Assembly: GCF_009936175.1 (NCBI RefSeq)
Contig: NZ_AP019773.1
Coordinates: 248,001 to 312,000, forward strand
DNA from: Bartonella quintana
GTDB lineage: Bacteria > Pseudomonadota > Alphaproteobacteria > Rhizobiales > Rhizobiaceae
Direction: 5' to 3'
DNA length: 64,000 bases
Shown: positions 11,307 to 22,158 of the stretch, in pieces
Position numbering within the stretch: the first letter of the stretch is position 1
Layout: every line of letters begins with the position of its first letter
Notes under the pieces: model-generated
The model's database searches: none
Seen by the model: only the letters and a program-made list of their open reading frames with translations
What the model was told of the DNA's origin: nothing
Made by a program: the position numbers and the translations under genes

Positions 11307-12935
11307 ATGCAGAGTATTTCAACATTGGAACTTTTTCGTAATTCGGTATTTCGAAATTTATGGCTATCCACGCTTGTTTCTAATTTAGGGGGGCTCATAC
11401 AGGCTGTAGGGGCAGGTTGGTTAATGGCGTTAATCGGTTCTTCGCATTCCATGGTTGGGCTTGTTCAAAGTGCTACAACATTACCACTTGTTATGTTTTC
11501 TCTGATGGCAGGAGCATTAGCTGACAATTTTAATCGGCGTCAAATTATGTTGTGTGCGCAGATTATGATGATGGTTATATCAATGAGTTTGGCTGGTTTA
11601 GCTTATATGGGGGTTCTAACACCTTGGCTTTTATTATGCTTTACGTTTTTAATTGGGTGTGGAACTGCCTTTTATAATCCTTCGTGGCAGGCAACAATAG
11701 GAGATATTGTGAGTAGGGAAAACATTCCTGCTGCCGTTAGTTTGAACAGTGTCGGTTTTAATTTGATGCGTAGTGTAGGTCCTGCTATTGGTGGTGCCAT
11801 CATTGCTACTCTGGGCGCAGCCACAGCTTTTTTGTTCAATGCGGTAAGTTACATTCCTTTAATTGGTGCTTTGTTTTTATGGAAACAGAGCTATAAAAAT
11901 AACCTCTTGCCACGCGAGAGACTTTTAGGGGCTGTCTCAGATGGTTTGCGTTATGTTGTGATGTCACCTAATCTTCTAAGTATTATGGTCAGAGCGTTCC
12001 TTTTTGGTTTTGGGGCGATTTCGATTTTGGCACTCTTGCCAATTGTTGTGTATAAAATTCTTGGAGGAAATGCACTTCTTTATGGTACATTGCTCGGTTG
12101 TTTTGGTCTGGGAGCGATGACAGCAGGCCTTATTAATTCATCTGTACGGCATTATTTTCGTTCAGAGACGATTATTGCAAGTGCATTTATTGGTTTTGCT
12201 TTTTCCTGCTTTTTTTTAGCAATGAGCCGTTCGCTCATTGTAATCCATATTGCTTTATTTCCTGCAGGTTTATGTTGGGTTTTGGCTTTATCGCTTTTTA
12301 ATACATCTGTACAACTTTCTACACCGCGTTGGGTTGTTGCACGTGCTTTGGCACTTTATCAAACGGCATCTTATGGGGGTATGGCTGTTGGAAGCGCAAT
12401 TTGGGGGGGGCTGGCTGATGGTTATTCCCCAACCGTTACTTTGAGTATTTGTTCTCTATTTTTGATTTTTGGAGCTCTTGCGGGGATAAAGTTTAAAATT
12501 CAGGAAATTCCCCAGATTGATCTGGATCCCCTTGACCATTTCAGAGAACCAGAGCTTTTACTCGACCTAGAAGCAAGAAGCGGTCCGATCATGATTATGA
12601 TTGATTACCAAATTCATGAAAATGATCTTGAAGAATTTCTCAAAGTGATGACACGTCGTCGTCATATTCGTTTACGTGATGGAGCTCGCCAGTGGGTTCT
12701 TTTACGTGATCTTGAAAGGCCTGAATATTGGACAGAAGTTTATCATATGCCAACATGGGTAGATTATTTGCGCCATAATCACCGTCGCATAAAAGCAGAT
12801 GCAGAAGTGAATAAGCTTCTGCGTCACTTAAATTGTGCACCTAACGGTATAAGAGTACACCGTATGATTGAGCGGCAGACAATACCGCATGCCAGTGAGA
12901 TGCATTTAAAGCCTTCTGCTGACCAGTTACTTTGA
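11307..12935 (+). CDS. MFS transporter (MFS_3/EntS-like) with C-terminal soluble domain
   Basis: A 542-residue inner-membrane exporter of the major facilitator superfamily. About 10-12 hydrophobic segments fill residues 15-400, with the MFS loop motif GALADNFNRRQ between early helices. After about residue 410 comes a soluble tail of about 110 residues containing RHIRLRDGARQWVLLRD and a Tyr/Trp-rich segment, resembling the dimeric alpha-beta-barrel domain seen in some MFS_3 proteins. I start at the ATG at 11307 because TTGGAGG lies six bases upstream; the ORF is open from 11262. It runs opposite to its neighbours and splits truB from rpsO, which suggests insertion or rearrangement. The substrate is unknown; siderophore or drug export is only a family-level guess. 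Confidence 0.85.
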   Translation: MQSISTLELFRNSVFRNLWLSTLVSNLGGLIQAVGAGWLMALIGSSHSMVGLVQSATTLPLVMFSLMAGALADNFNRRQIMLCAQIMMMVISMSLAGLAYMGVLTPWLLLCFTFLIGCGTAFYNPSWQATIGDIVSRENIPAAVSLNSVGFNLMRSVGPAIGGAIIATLGAATAFLFNAVSYIPLIGALFLWKQSYKNNLLPRERLLGAVSDGLRYVVMSPNLLSIMVRAFLFGFGAISILALLPIVVYKILGGNALLYGTLLGCFGLGAMTAGLINSSVRHYFRSETIIASAFIGFAFSCFFLAMSRSLIVIHIALFPAGLCWVLALSLFNTSVQLSTPRWVVARALALYQTASYGGMAVGSAIWGGLADGYSPTVTLSICSLFLIFGALAGIKFKIQEIPQIDLDPLDHFREPELLLDLEARSGPIMIMIDYQIHENDLEEFLKVMTRRRHIRLRDGARQWVLLRDLERPEYWTEVYHMPTWVDYLRHNHRRIKADAEVNKLLRHLNCAPNGIRVHRMIERQTIPHASEMHLKPSADQLL

Positions 12936-13027
12936 TGGTAAGAGTTGAGTATAGAATGAGAAGGGCTTCATTCTTTATTCTTTGTTATTGAGAGATGAAA
13001 ATATAGAGTGTTATAAAAAAGAACGGA

Positions 13028-13170
13028 TTAAATTGTGAAAATCCCCGTTGGCTTGAACTGGCTTTGTCAAGAGTACCGACAGCAAGTTGGCCTTTGTAGA
13101 GGACGCAAGCCTCATCTTTATCAATAGGTGCATTGTGACCACAAAGGGGCATTGACTTACCCGCTATGAC
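13028..13170 (-). pseudogene. truB: Detached 3' end of truB beyond a premature stop
   Basis: Directly after the truB TGA the same frame continues as VIAGKSMPLCG, then DKDEACVLYKGQLAVGTLDK, which looks like the C-terminal domain of alphaproteobacterial TruB. Near 13050 the reading shifts frame and finishes as QFKPTGIFTI before a TAA at 13028-13030, resembling the usual KPxxxF-type tail. So the original gene probably reached 13028 and this piece is now untranslated. The TGA fits a CGA to TGA change, which is inference. Confidence 0.7.
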
Positions 13171-13983
13171 TCACTGTGCTTGTGTTTCACTAAGGGTATA
13201 ATGAGAGAGACATTTCAGTGCGGCGCCCGTTTCAATTAAGAGTTCATCAAGTTTTGTAAAATTTCTTTCAGAAGGAGTGCCATTTTCATTTATTGCAATT
13301 TTATCTAGCGCTACTGCTTTTAGTTCTTCCCATGTAATGAGATCATCTTCACAAAAAGGTGCCACTGTGGTACGTCTTAAATCAGCAATATGCCCATAAC
13401 AACCGAGATCACGTCCCATATCGCGGGCTAAAGAGCGCACATACGTTCCTTTTCCGCAGGTTATTTCAAAGACAGAACGTTCTCGGGTAGGAGTTTCTAT
13501 TAATTTAAAAGTTTCTATTTCCACTTGGCGTGGTGGAATTTCAACAACTTTGCCCTCACGTGCTAAATCATAGGCGCGGTTGCCGGTAATTTTAATTGCT
13601 GAAAATTGTGGGGGTGTTTGCAAAATAACACCTGTATATTGAGGAAGTAGAGCGAGTATCTCTTCTTGTGTTGGACGTTTAGAAGATATGTGCGTTATTT
13701 CACCCTCTAGATCATCTGTTGAGCGCTCTTCCCCCCAAGCGATATGAAAACGGTAGGTTTTTGTGCCTTGCATAACGTAGGGAACAGTTTTGGTTGCTTC
13801 CCCCAATGCAATTGGCAGGAGACCAGAAGCAAGGGGATCAAGCGTACCTGCATGTCCGGCTTTTTGCGCATGAAAGAGCCATTTAATTTGTGAGACAGCT
13901 TCTGTTGATCTCATTCCTTTTGGTTTATCAAATATTACCCAGCCAGAAACAGGACGACCTCTTTTTTTGCGTTGCCGTACCAT
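13171..13983 (-). CDS. truB: tRNA pseudouridine-55 synthase, C-terminally truncated
   Basis: A 270-residue TruB catalytic domain that makes pseudouridine 55 in the T-loop of most tRNAs. The catalytic aspartate is in [20 protein letters not shown], and [14 protein letters not shown] is also intact. The protein stops about 45-50 residues short of the roughly 310-320 residues I expect; the missing C-terminal domain is still encoded just downstream (13028-13170) behind a TGA and a frameshift. The catalytic core could still be active, since the C-terminal domain mainly aids tRNA binding, but this could equally be an early pseudogene. The gene follows rbfA with a 3 bp gap in the infB operon. Confidence 0.88.
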   Translation of the reverse strand: MVRQRKKRGRPVSGWVIFDKPKGMRSTEAVSQIKWLFHAQKAGHAGTLDPLASGLLPIALGEATKTVPYVMQGTKTYRFHIAWGEERSTDDLEGEITHISSKRPTQEEILALLPQYTGVILQTPPQFSAIKITGNRAYDLAREGKVVEIPPRQVEIETFKLIETPTRERSVFEITCGKGTYVRSLARDMGRDLGCYGHIADLRRTTVAPFCEDDLITWEELKAVALDKIAINENGTPSERNFTKLDELLIETGAALKCLSHYTLSETQAQ

Positions 13984-13986
13984 GTT

Positions 13987-14394
13987 TTAATCCTTAAATT
14001 CATCATTATGGTGAAGATCGCGTGCTACTTCAGGTGAGCGGAGTAGAGAATCTATTTTTGAAAAGTTATCAAAGCTGGTATCAAGTCGAAAACGTAGTTC
14101 AGGCATGTATTTCATTTGTCGCAACGAATAACTGATTTCTCTGCGGATAAAACGGCTATGTTTATTGAGAACATTCACAACATCAGTAGGAGAAACGTTA
14201 TGAAGAGTACTGAGTGATGAAACAAAGCAGGTGGCAATTTTTAAATCTGGTGACATACGTACTTCAGCAACAGAAATCACTATATTTTTCAAAAGATCAT
14301 CAAGTAAAATACCTTGCTGCAGTTTATAAGCTACCGCATGACGTACTTGCTCTCCCACTCTTAGTTGCCGTTGTGATGGCCCTGCATTTTTCAT
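13987..14394 (-). CDS. rbfA: Ribosome-binding factor A
   Basis: A 135-residue KH-like protein that helps mature the 3' end and platform of 30S subunits, important in the cold. Typical features are the N-terminal [16 protein letters not shown] and the central [17 protein letters not shown]. Length matches the family (about 130). It sits in the conserved order nusA-ylxR-infB-rbfA-truB, starting 123 bp after infB and ending 3 bp before truB. Confidence 0.95.
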   Translation of the reverse strand: MKNAGPSQRQLRVGEQVRHAVAYKLQQGILLDDLLKNIVISVAEVRMSPDLKIATCFVSSLSTLHNVSPTDVVNVLNKHSRFIRREISYSLRQMKYMPELRFRLDTSFDNFSKIDSLLRSPEVARDLHHNDEFKD

Positions 14395-14517
14395 CGAAGT
14401 TTTACCTTTATGACAATTCTTCTTCCCCTGAAAACCTTAAAAAAAATAAGAAAGAACAGAGGCATTGCACGTAAAATCCAATAACTTTTTTACAGAAAAT
14501 ATTGCTATTGGATTATT

Positions 14518-17055
14518 TTATAATGTGCGATTAATATGTTCGATGCGGAAGATCTCTATGGTATCTCCTGCACGTATGTCTTCATAGTTTTCGAATGCTA
14601 TTCCACATTCTTGACCACTTTGTACTTCACTGACTTCATCTTTGAAGCGTTTGAGTGTTTTAAGTTTTCCTTCGTGAATGACAATATTATCGCGGATAAG
14701 GCGGACACCAGCTCCCCGTTCTATTTTACCCTCTATAACACGACATCCAGCGACTTTTCCAATTTTTGTAATATTAAAGACTTCCAGAATTTCAGCATTA
14801 CCGAGGAAAGTTTCACGCTGTTCTGGTGAAAGCAATCCTGACATAGCAGCTTTTATATCGTCAACCAGATCATAAATGATGTTATAATAGCGAATTTCAA
14901 TTCCTTGTGTTTTAGCTAAAGCACACGCTTGTTTATTAGCTCGAACATTAAAGCCAATCACGGCAGAGTTGGAAGCTTCCGCAAGAGAAATATCACTTTC
15001 AGTGATACCTCCAGCACCAGAATGGACAATGCGCGCCCGTACCTCTTCATTCCCAAGTTTTTCTAATGCTGAAGCGATTGCTTCAATTGAGCCCTGAACA
15101 TCTCCTTTAACAATAAGAGGAAATTCTTTGACACCAGTGGTTTGTAACTTTGTCATCATCTGCTCAAGAGAACTTCGAGAACCCGTTTGCCGAGCTACAG
15201 CTTTATCACGTGCTAATCGCTGACGGTATTCAGCAATTTCCCGTGCTTTTGCTTCATGAGTGACAACAGCAAAACGGTCACCAGCTTGTGGTGTTCCTTG
15301 CATGCCCAAAATTTCGATAGGTGTAGAGGGAACTGCTTCTTTGACATGGCGACCATGGTCGTCAATCAAGGCACGTACACGGCCCCATTCATTGCCAGCG
15401 ACAATAATATCAGAAGGATGTAATGTGCCTTTTTGGACAAGAACTGTCGCAACAGATCCACGACCCCGATCCAATTTGGCTTCAATAACAACACCCTCTG
15501 CGGTTCGTTTTGGGTCTGCTTTTAGATCAAGAAGTTCAGCTTGAAGGAGAATAGCTTCGAGAAGCTTAACAAGGTTTTGACCGGTTTTAGCAGAAACTTC
15601 GACTTCCAAAGTTTCTCCGCCCATAGTCTCAACAAACACTTCGTGTTGCAGAAGTTCTGTACGTACTTTTTGCGCATCAGCAGCTGGTTTATCGATTTTG
15701 TTGATGGCAACAATAATGGGGACACCAGCTGCTTTTGCATGATTAATTGATTCAACGGTTTGCGGCATGACGCTATCATCAGCAGCGACAACCAGAACGG
15801 CGATATCCGTAACACGAGCCCCACGAGCGCGCATAGCTGTGAAGGCGGCATGTCCAGGTGTATCAATAAAGGTAATTTTTTGACCGTTTTGTTCTACTTG
15901 ATACGCACCAATATGCTGCGTAATACCACCTGCTTCACCAGAAACAACATTCGCTTTTCGAATAGCATCAAGAAGGGAAGTTTTTCCGTGGTCAACATGG
16001 CCCATAATTGTTACAACTGGTGGACGCGGCTGCATCTTTTGAGGATTATCAGCGATATTAAAGATGCCCTCTTCTACGTCAGATTCTAAAACACGTTTAA
16101 CAGTGTGGCCGAATTCAACGGCAATGAGCTCGGCAACATCTGCATCAATAACATCGCCTGGTTTCATCATTTGTTCCTGTTTCATCAGAAATTTAATCAC
16201 ATCAACGGAACGTTCAGCCATACGCTGTGCGAGTTCTTGAATGGTAATGGTTTCAGGAATAACAACTTCGCGGGAAATCTTTTCTTTTGGTTCTTGGTTT
16301 TGTGCACGTTTAAATTTTTCTTGCCTGCGGCGCATTGCAGCCATTGAGCGTCCACGCACGCTTCCTTCTTCGTCCAGTGCACTATTGAGAGTAAGTTTTC
16401 CACGACGTCGTTCGTTAGCACCTTTTACAACTTTTGGTGTGCGCACTTCTGACTTAGCAGGGTTAGCACGTCGACTATGCCGATCGTCATTTTTGATTTC
16501 ATCTGCTTTGCGTTTTTCAGTGACAGTTATATTTTTAGGTGTGATAGCGATATCTATCGGTTCTATTGAGGAGTGAGCAGAGGAAAGAGGTGAAGTCTGT
16601 ACCGGTGGATTTTTTTCCTCTTTTTGTTCTTCTTGATGTATTTCTGTTTCTTGCACTGCTTGCCGCAAACTTTCTTCACGCTCTTTGATACGTCTTTCTT
16701 GTTCTTCGACTTTTTCACGCGTGATTCTTTCTTGGATGTGTGCTTCTTCTAACGCGCGAAGTCTTGCTTCCATTTCAGCTGATGAGAGATTGCTTTTGGC
16801 CATAGATGATTCACTAGGCTTAGCTTCTTCGAACCGTGGTTTAGAGCGTTGGGGTGCCACATGTGGTTTCGTAATTGGCTGTGGTGTTTCGGCTTTTTCA
16901 TCGGTCCGCGTAATTTTGCGCCGCTTGGTTTCGACAACGACAGCCTTTGTACGACCATGGCTAAAATTTTGTTTGACCGTACTCGTTTCCAAGACTGACC
17001 TCTTTAGAGTCAGTGTCTTTTTGACTGTTGTTTTGTCGTTATTGTTTTCACTCAT
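14518..17055 (-). CDS. infB: Translation initiation factor IF-2
   Basis: An 845-residue GTPase that places initiator fMet-tRNA on the 30S subunit. The N-terminal third (to about 260) is a low-complexity, highly charged and partly coiled-coil region, as usual. An IF2_N module follows ([14 protein letters not shown]). The G domain carries MGHVDHGKT at 351-359, DTPGHAAF and the NKID specificity motif, then the beta-barrel and C-terminal fMet-tRNA-binding domains. Length is normal for alphaproteobacteria. It lies 30 bp after the YlxR-type gene. Confidence 0.98.
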   Translation of the reverse strand: MSENNNDKTTVKKTLTLKRSVLETSTVKQNFSHGRTKAVVVETKRRKITRTDEKAETPQPITKPHVAPQRSKPRFEEAKPSESSMAKSNLSSAEMEARLRALEEAHIQERITREKVEEQERRIKEREESLRQAVQETEIHQEEQKEEKNPPVQTSPLSSAHSSIEPIDIAITPKNITVTEKRKADEIKNDDRHSRRANPAKSEVRTPKVVKGANERRRGKLTLNSALDEEGSVRGRSMAAMRRRQEKFKRAQNQEPKEKISREVVIPETITIQELAQRMAERSVDVIKFLMKQEQMMKPGDVIDADVAELIAVEFGHTVKRVLESDVEEGIFNIADNPQKMQPRPPVVTIMGHVDHGKTSLLDAIRKANVVSGEAGGITQHIGAYQVEQNGQKITFIDTPGHAAFTAMRARGARVTDIAVLVVAADDSVMPQTVESINHAKAAGVPIIVAINKIDKPAADAQKVRTELLQHEVFVETMGGETLEVEVSAKTGQNLVKLLEAILLQAELLDLKADPKRTAEGVVIEAKLDRGRGSVATVLVQKGTLHPSDIIVAGNEWGRVRALIDDHGRHVKEAVPSTPIEILGMQGTPQAGDRFAVVTHEAKAREIAEYRQRLARDKAVARQTGSRSSLEQMMTKLQTTGVKEFPLIVKGDVQGSIEAIASALEKLGNEEVRARIVHSGAGGITESDISLAEASNSAVIGFNVRANKQACALAKTQGIEIRYYNIIYDLVDDIKAAMSGLLSPEQRETFLGNAEILEVFNITKIGKVAGCRVIEGKIERGAGVRLIRDNIVIHEGKLKTLKRFKDEVSEVQSGQECGIAFENYEDIRAGDTIEIFRIEHINRTL

Positions 17056-17085
17056 TTTATTTCCTTCACGGCTTGTACCGTCATC

Positions 17086-17685
17086 TCACCAGGCTTTGTG
17101 CTTGTCGTCACGATAGTCAATCAGTTTGTGTATTGTTTTGAGAAATCCTTCTGCAGCCTTCATATTCAATAAGGCCGCGTGCATCACAGAATGAGTTCCA
17201 AAAGCCATACGCATTTCATCACTTGTAAATAATGATGTGGTTTTTATGTTCTGATTTGTTTGTTGCTGTATTGTATGGATGGCTTGTAAAATTTTCCGCT
17301 TTCCATTTTCTGTAGCTTCTTTGGCATGAAGGACGAAAATGACTTTACCAGAGCGGATAGCTGCATCAACTTTGGTTGCTCCCATAACAATAACACCTGC
17401 TTTTCGCGCCATGGAAAGGCTGCCAAGAGCAGCTTTTAGCAAAAGCGTCTCCACAATATGTGCGAGGTTTGACGCAACTTCAACATCTGTTTTAAAACTT
17501 TTGTTAAAAGCTTTTTGTTTGATCGCTTCTTCAATGGCAGAACGGTGAGAAGAGACCCAGACGCCACGCCCAGGTAAATTGGATTTAAGATCAGGGACAA
17601 TTTGATTATTGGGGCCAATAACAAAACGGATCAGCGCTTTTGCTGAAGAATTTTTTCTTGTCACAATGCAGGTCCGTTCATTCAT
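17086..17685 (-). CDS. YlxR (DUF448) protein fused to an L7Ae-like domain
   Basis: A 199-residue nucleic-acid-binding protein. Residues 1-80 match YlxR, with CIVTRKNSSAKALIRF and LPGRGVWVSSHRSA. Residues about 85-185 look like an L7Ae/L30e-type RNA-binding fold (LGSLSMARKAGVIVMGATKV). The two-domain fusion is known in alphaproteobacteria, where the gene always lies between nusA and infB. Its ATG immediately follows the nusA TAA. YlxR homologues in Gram-positives modulate RNase P; whether that applies here is unknown. Confidence 0.9.
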   Translation of the reverse strand: MNERTCIVTRKNSSAKALIRFVIGPNNQIVPDLKSNLPGRGVWVSSHRSAIEEAIKQKAFNKSFKTDVEVASNLAHIVETLLLKAALGSLSMARKAGVIVMGATKVDAAIRSGKVIFVLHAKEATENGKRKILQAIHTIQQQTNQNIKTTSLFTSDEMRMAFGTHSVMHAALLNMKAAEGFLKTIHKLIDYRDDKHKAW

Positions 17686-19317
17686 TTAAAGTGTATCCTC
17701 GTTCAAATTATCTATTTTTTCATTTTCTGCAGAATTTTCTATTTTTGCAGGATTTTCTGTAATAAGATCAGCTTTGTCTATCCAGCCTGCTTGCACACGT
17801 GCAGCTAAAACCATAGCTTCTGCATCAAATCGTGTAATATCAAATGGGGTTAGGATACCAGAAAAATTCTGTGTTTGACCTTCCTTACGTTCTTTCCAGC
17901 CAGCCAAGTCGTCGACTGCATAGCCTGCAAAATCTTCTATTGTTTTTACACCATCTTCGCCAATAGCAACCAACATAGCATTTGTTATTCCAGGAAGCAT
18001 TCGCAATTCATCAGAGACACCGAGTTTTTTGCGCTTTTCATCAAGTTCTTTTTCTTTGCGTTCTAGATATTCACGTGCACGACTTTGGATTTCAGCAGCA
18101 GTTTCATGATCAAAACCATCAATGGAAGCGATTTCTTCGAGATCAATATAAGCGATTTCTTCAATGGAGGAAAAGCCCTCTGATGCCATAACTTGCCCAA
18201 TCATTTCGTCAACATCTAATGATTCCATAAACAATTTGCTGCGTTCGGTAAATTCTTTTTGACGGTTTTCAGATTCTTCCTGTTCTGTTAAAATATCAAT
18301 ATTCCATCCTGTTAATTGTGAAGCTAAACGAACATTTTGTCCACGCCGACCAATAGCAAGACTGAGCTGGTCATCAGGTACAATGACTTCGATACGTTCT
18401 ACATCTTCATCGAGGACGACTTTGGAAACTTCTGCGGGTTGTAATGCATTGACAATAAATGTTGCAGCGTCAGGTGACCAAGGAATAATATCAATTTTTT
18501 CACCTTGTAACTCTGCAACAACAGCTTGAACACGACTTCCTCGCATCCCAACACACGCTCCAACGGGATCAATTGAACCATCGCGTGAGACAACGGCAAT
18601 TTTAGCACGTGAACCTGGATCGCGTGCAACAGATTTAATTTCTATAATACCATCATAGATTTCTGGCACTTCCATGGTAAAAAGTTTTACCATAAATTGA
18701 GGATGTGTGCGTGAAAGAAAAATTTGCGGACCGCGTGGTTCGCGGTGCACATCACTAACAAAGGCACGAATACGATCTCCATAGTGGAAAGATTCACGTG
18801 GAATTAATTCATCACGTCGTACAATAGCTTCACCGCGTCCTAGATCAACGATAACATTGCCATATTCGACACGTTTTACCGTACCGGAAATAATTTCACC
18901 AATTTTATTTTTGAATTCTTCGTATTGTTGGTCACGCTCTGCATCACGGACCTTTTGTACAATAACCTGTTTAGCAGATTGCGCTGCGATGCGTCCAAAA
19001 TCCATAGGAGGCAAAAGATCAGCAAAAAAATCACCAATTTTTGCATCTGCTTGTCGTTTGAGTGCGTCAGATAAAGTGATTTCAGTTGTATAATCCTCAA
19101 CGATATCGACAATTTTAAGCAGACGTTGTAATTTAATTTCACCTGTTTTTGAATTGATCTCGGCATGGATATTGGTTTCTTGACCATAACGAGAGCGCGC
19201 CGCTTTCTGGATAGCATCGGCCATTGCAGAAATGACAATTTCCCGGTCGATCGACTTTTCACGTGCAACAGCATCTGCAATTTGCAGAATTTCAAGTCTG
19301 TTAGCGCTTGTAGCCAT
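17686..19317 (-). CDS. nusA: Transcription termination/antitermination factor NusA
   Basis: A 543-residue RNA polymerase-associated factor controlling pausing, termination and antitermination. It has an N-terminal polymerase-binding domain (1-130), an S1 domain (about 140-200, SGTVKRVEYGNVIVDLGRGE), two KH domains (about 230-350, ending near IGRRGQNVRLASQL) and C-terminal helix-hairpin-helix acidic repeats. Length is as in other alphaproteobacteria. It lies between rimP (49 bp gap) and ylxR (adjacent). Confidence 0.97.
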   Translation of the reverse strand: MATSANRLEILQIADAVAREKSIDREIVISAMADAIQKAARSRYGQETNIHAEINSKTGEIKLQRLLKIVDIVEDYTTEITLSDALKRQADAKIGDFFADLLPPMDFGRIAAQSAKQVIVQKVRDAERDQQYEEFKNKIGEIISGTVKRVEYGNVIVDLGRGEAIVRRDELIPRESFHYGDRIRAFVSDVHREPRGPQIFLSRTHPQFMVKLFTMEVPEIYDGIIEIKSVARDPGSRAKIAVVSRDGSIDPVGACVGMRGSRVQAVVAELQGEKIDIIPWSPDAATFIVNALQPAEVSKVVLDEDVERIEVIVPDDQLSLAIGRRGQNVRLASQLTGWNIDILTEQEESENRQKEFTERSKLFMESLDVDEMIGQVMASEGFSSIEEIAYIDLEEIASIDGFDHETAAEIQSRAREYLERKEKELDEKRKKLGVSDELRMLPGITNAMLVAIGEDGVKTIEDFAGYAVDDLAGWKERKEGQTQNFSGILTPFDITRFDAEAMVLAARVQAGWIDKADLITENPAKIENSAENEKIDNLNEDTL

Positions 19318-19366
19318 CGATTTTCTCCTTCTTTGTGCCCCACGATGGGCATTGATCTCAGTGATA

Positions 19367-19975
19367 TTAATTCTTGTAATTTGATAATTGTTTTGAGACG
19401 TTAGGATTATCTTCTGAAATAAATTGTTGACTTAAATCTTTATTTTTTTTCAACGCATTGCGAATAAGTTCATCGGTAAGCACCAAATGTGCATCGATGA
19501 TGTTATCAAAAGGAATAGCAATGTACATGGCTTCTCCGTAAGCGGCTTTATCGGTGTTTAAAGTAAGACCCTCTTGTGTGATATTTGCCAGTATCCCACG
19601 AAATTTTTTGCGCCCATCAATGGTTATTTTTGTTTCGATTTTCGCAATATGTCCTTGCCAATAAAAAAAATCAGATTTTCTAACCAATGGGCGATCAATT
19701 CCAGGAGATGAGATTTCTAAATGATATTTGCGTTCAATAACATTTTGTACATCAAGAAGGTGTGAAACAGTTCGACTAACAGTTTCGCAGTCTTCTATTG
19801 TCATGGAACCATCAGCACGCTCAACCATAATCTGAAGTGTTAAACCATTTTGCCCAAGGAGCTTTACACGAACCAAACGAAAATCTAAAGGCTTAAGCAA
19901 TGGTATAACAAGAGCAGCAACAAATGCTTCGATGCCGGTTTCTTCAAATAAACGCGGTTCATCAATATCATTCAT
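19367..19975 (-). CDS. rimP: Ribosome maturation factor RimP
   Basis: A 202-residue factor for 30S assembly. The family core is clear: ETGIEAFVAALVIPLLKPL, VERADGSMTIEDCETVSR and LEISSPGIDRPL. The open frame extends to 20116, but that would start upstream of the trmB terminator and give an atypical leader. I use the ATG that yields MNDIDEPRLF, six codons after another possible ATG at 19993. It opens the rimP-nusA-ylxR-infB-rbfA-truB operon. Confidence 0.92.
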   Translation of the reverse strand: MNDIDEPRLFEETGIEAFVAALVIPLLKPLDFRLVRVKLLGQNGLTLQIMVERADGSMTIEDCETVSRTVSHLLDVQNVIERKYHLEISSPGIDRPLVRKSDFFYWQGHIAKIETKITIDGRKKFRGILANITQEGLTLNTDKAAYGEAMYIAIPFDNIIDAHLVLTDELIRNALKKNKDLSQQFISEDNPNVSKQLSNYKN

Positions 19976-20031
19976 TTTTTCAGTTTTTCTCATACACTTT
20001 ATCCAAGTCAACTTCATTAGTTTTATGATAT

Positions 20032-20060
20032 AAAAAAAAGCGGGTCCAGACGGCCCACTC
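20032..20060 (-). terminator. Intrinsic terminator of metK-trmB
   Basis: On the minus strand, GTGGGCC-GTCT-GGACCCGC folds into a GC-rich hairpin with one bulged A, followed by eight T residues. It lies about 85 bases after the trmB stop and before the rimP start, so it separates the metK-trmB unit from the rimP-nusA-infB operon. Confidence 0.85.
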
Positions 20061-20144
20061 CTCATCATAAGACCAAGAATTTGCCCATTGATACTCTTAA
20101 ATTCAAATTTTTTCAAGGTGTTTATAAGAAAAGTGTTTCATCAT

Positions 20145-20846
20145 TTATTTCTTTATAAAAGTCAGATAGGCAGGTGTTCGTCCCTCTCGTAAAGCTTTTT
20201 CTTCATAGCGAGTGCCCGGCCATAGCGGATAAGGAGTTTTCCAATCCTTAAGATTTTCTGCTTCCCATTCAAAGCTATGATGGTGTGTAAAATAGTATAG
20301 AGTCCAGTTTGCATAACTGTCTATATCGGTGGCAAAGCGGAATTTTTTACCTATTTTAAGAACGCGAGCAACACGGTTAAGATTTTTCATGTTGATAAAG
20401 CGTCGTTTCCAATGCTTTTTTTTAGGCCATGGATCAGGATAGAAGAGGTCTATTCCATCAAGTGATGCATTTGGGAGCCAATCAAGGAGGTGTGTGGCAT
20501 CATCGTCATAAAGGCGGAGATGATTTTGATGTTGTTTATGCTGTTCAAGAGACAACAACATTTTGGCCATGCCATTGATGAAGGGTTCTACGCCGATAAA
20601 ACCGGTTTGTGGAAAATGTTCCATTTCATGAAGCAAATGTTCACCTCCACCAAAGCCAATTTCAAGCCGAACTTCTCTTACTTTGCTCGGAAATAAAGAT
20701 GTTAGGTCTGGGGGTGCAGAATTATTTAAATCAATTTTAAGAGTTGGAAGAAGCATTTTTATACGCGCAAGTTGACTGTTTCGTAGCCGTTTTCCTTTTC
20801 GACGACCAAAAAAAGCTTCACTCAAATGCACTTTATGGTCAATCAT
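20145..20846 (-). CDS. trmB: tRNA (guanine-N7-)-methyltransferase
   Basis: A 233-residue SAM-dependent enzyme forming m7G46 in tRNA variable loops. The SAM site [14 protein letters not shown] and the family signature [13 protein letters not shown] are both intact, and [19 protein letters not shown] closes the protein in the usual way. Its ATG overlaps the metK stop as ATGA, so the two are translationally coupled: metK makes the methyl donor that trmB uses. A strong terminator follows. Confidence 0.96.
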   Translation of the reverse strand: MIDHKVHLSEAFFGRRKGKRLRNSQLARIKMLLPTLKIDLNNSAPPDLTSLFPSKVREVRLEIGFGGGEHLLHEMEHFPQTGFIGVEPFINGMAKMLLSLEQHKQHQNHLRLYDDDATHLLDWLPNASLDGIDLFYPDPWPKKKHWKRRFINMKNLNRVARVLKIGKKFRFATDIDSYANWTLYYFTHHHSFEWEAENLKDWKTPYPLWPGTRYEEKALREGRTPAYLTFIKK

Positions 20847-22111
20847 GGTACTTTAATCATTGTTTGAAGTGTTTTAATGAGATCGGTTTTCTCCCATGAA
20901 AATGAACCATCACATCTTGGTTTACGTCCAAAATGACCATAAGCAGCTGTCTTGGTATAAATCGGTTTATTGAGATCTAAATGTTTTCGGATGCCTGTCG
21001 GTGAAAGGTCCATTATTTTGCGGATTGCTGCTTCAATAATACTTTCATCGACTTTTCCTGTTCCATGGAGATTAAGATAAATGGATAAAGGTTGTGCGAC
21101 GCCAATTGCATAAGAGAGTTGAATGGTGCATCGTTCTGCTAAATTAGCTGCAACAATATTCTTAGCCAGATAGCGTGCGGCATAAGCTGCAGAACGATCA
21201 ACTTTTGTCGTATCTTTGCCTGAAAAAGCGCCTCCACCATGGGGGGCTGCGCCTCCATAAGTGTCAACAATAATTTTGCGCCCTGTTAGCCCTGCATCGC
21301 TTTGGGGTCCACCGATAGCAAATTTTCCTGTTGGGTTAATGTACCAACTGCATTGATCAGAAATAGGAATATCATGTAAAGCTTGACGAATATAAGGTTC
21401 AACCACCGTACGGACTTTATTGGAATCCCAACTTTCATCTAAATGCTGTGTAGAAAGAACGATGGATGTTACCTCTATGGGCTTTCCATTTTTATACCGT
21501 ATTGTTATTTGGCTTTTGGCATCTGGTCCTAATTTTCCAGTTTCTCCTTCTTTTTTATGGCGGGCTGTGGCAAGGAGTTTGAGAATCTTATGCGCATAAT
21601 AAATTGGCGCGGGCATGAGATCTGGCGTTTCACGGCAAGCATATCCGAACATGATACCCTGATCACCTGCTCCTTCTTCACCATTCCGATCCATAGCATT
21701 ATCAACTCCTCGTGCAATGTCAGCTGATTGGGGGCGCAAAAGAACATCAATTTTAACGGTTTTCCAATGGAAGCCTACTTGTTCATAGCCAATTGCACGA
21801 ATAGCACGGCGTGCTACTGCACGAAAACGCGTAGGATTAATAAGTGGGAAACCAGATTCATCGTAGATAAACTTCTTATTTTTATCTCTTTTTAAAAGTG
21901 TATCAGGAACACGTACCTCACCAGCAATAACAACGCGGTTGACACTTACTAAAGTTTCGCAAGCGATTCGTACTAACCATGGATCAGTATTAGTTTTCTG
22001 AGCTTCTTTATAGATCATATCAACGATCTCATCGGAAATACGGTCGCAAATTTTGTCAGGGTGTCCTTCCGATACTGATTCACTCGTAAAAAGATAATCT
22101 TGATGCGGCAT
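20843..22111 (-). CDS. metK: S-adenosylmethionine synthase
   Basis: A 422-residue enzyme making SAM from methionine and ATP. Key motifs are [15 protein letters not shown] near the N-terminus, [12 protein letters not shown] and [16 protein letters not shown]. The start [10 protein letters not shown] has AAGGAG seven bases upstream; the frame stays open to 22168 but without support. Length is slightly above E. coli MetK (384), as in Rhizobiales. It overlaps trmB by four bases. A candidate promoter lies at 22159-22187. Confidence 0.97.
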   Translation of the reverse strand: MPHQDYLFTSESVSEGHPDKICDRISDEIVDMIYKEAQKTNTDPWLVRIACETLVSVNRVVIAGEVRVPDTLLKRDKNKKFIYDESGFPLINPTRFRAVARRAIRAIGYEQVGFHWKTVKIDVLLRPQSADIARGVDNAMDRNGEEGAGDQGIMFGYACRETPDLMPAPIYYAHKILKLLATARHKKEGETGKLGPDAKSQITIRYKNGKPIEVTSIVLSTQHLDESWDSNKVRTVVEPYIRQALHDIPISDQCSWYINPTGKFAIGGPQSDAGLTGRKIIVDTYGGAAPHGGGAFSGKDTTKVDRSAAYAARYLAKNIVAANLAERCTIQLSYAIGVAQPLSIYLNLHGTGKVDESIIEAAIRKIMDLSPTGIRKHLDLNKPIYTKTAAYGHFGRKPRCDGSFSWEKTDLIKTLQTMIKVP

Positions 22112-22158
22112 AGGAACTCCTTCAAAAAAGAAAACAAACTCTCTATTAAAGTTGCCCT

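Noticed and set aside
14536..17116. Many plus-strand ORFs opposite infB
   Set aside because: They are shadows of the infB reading frame with no ribosome sites or family features.
19976..20116. Longer rimP start at 20116
   Set aside because: It lies upstream of most of the metK-trmB terminator region and adds about 47 residues absent from the family.
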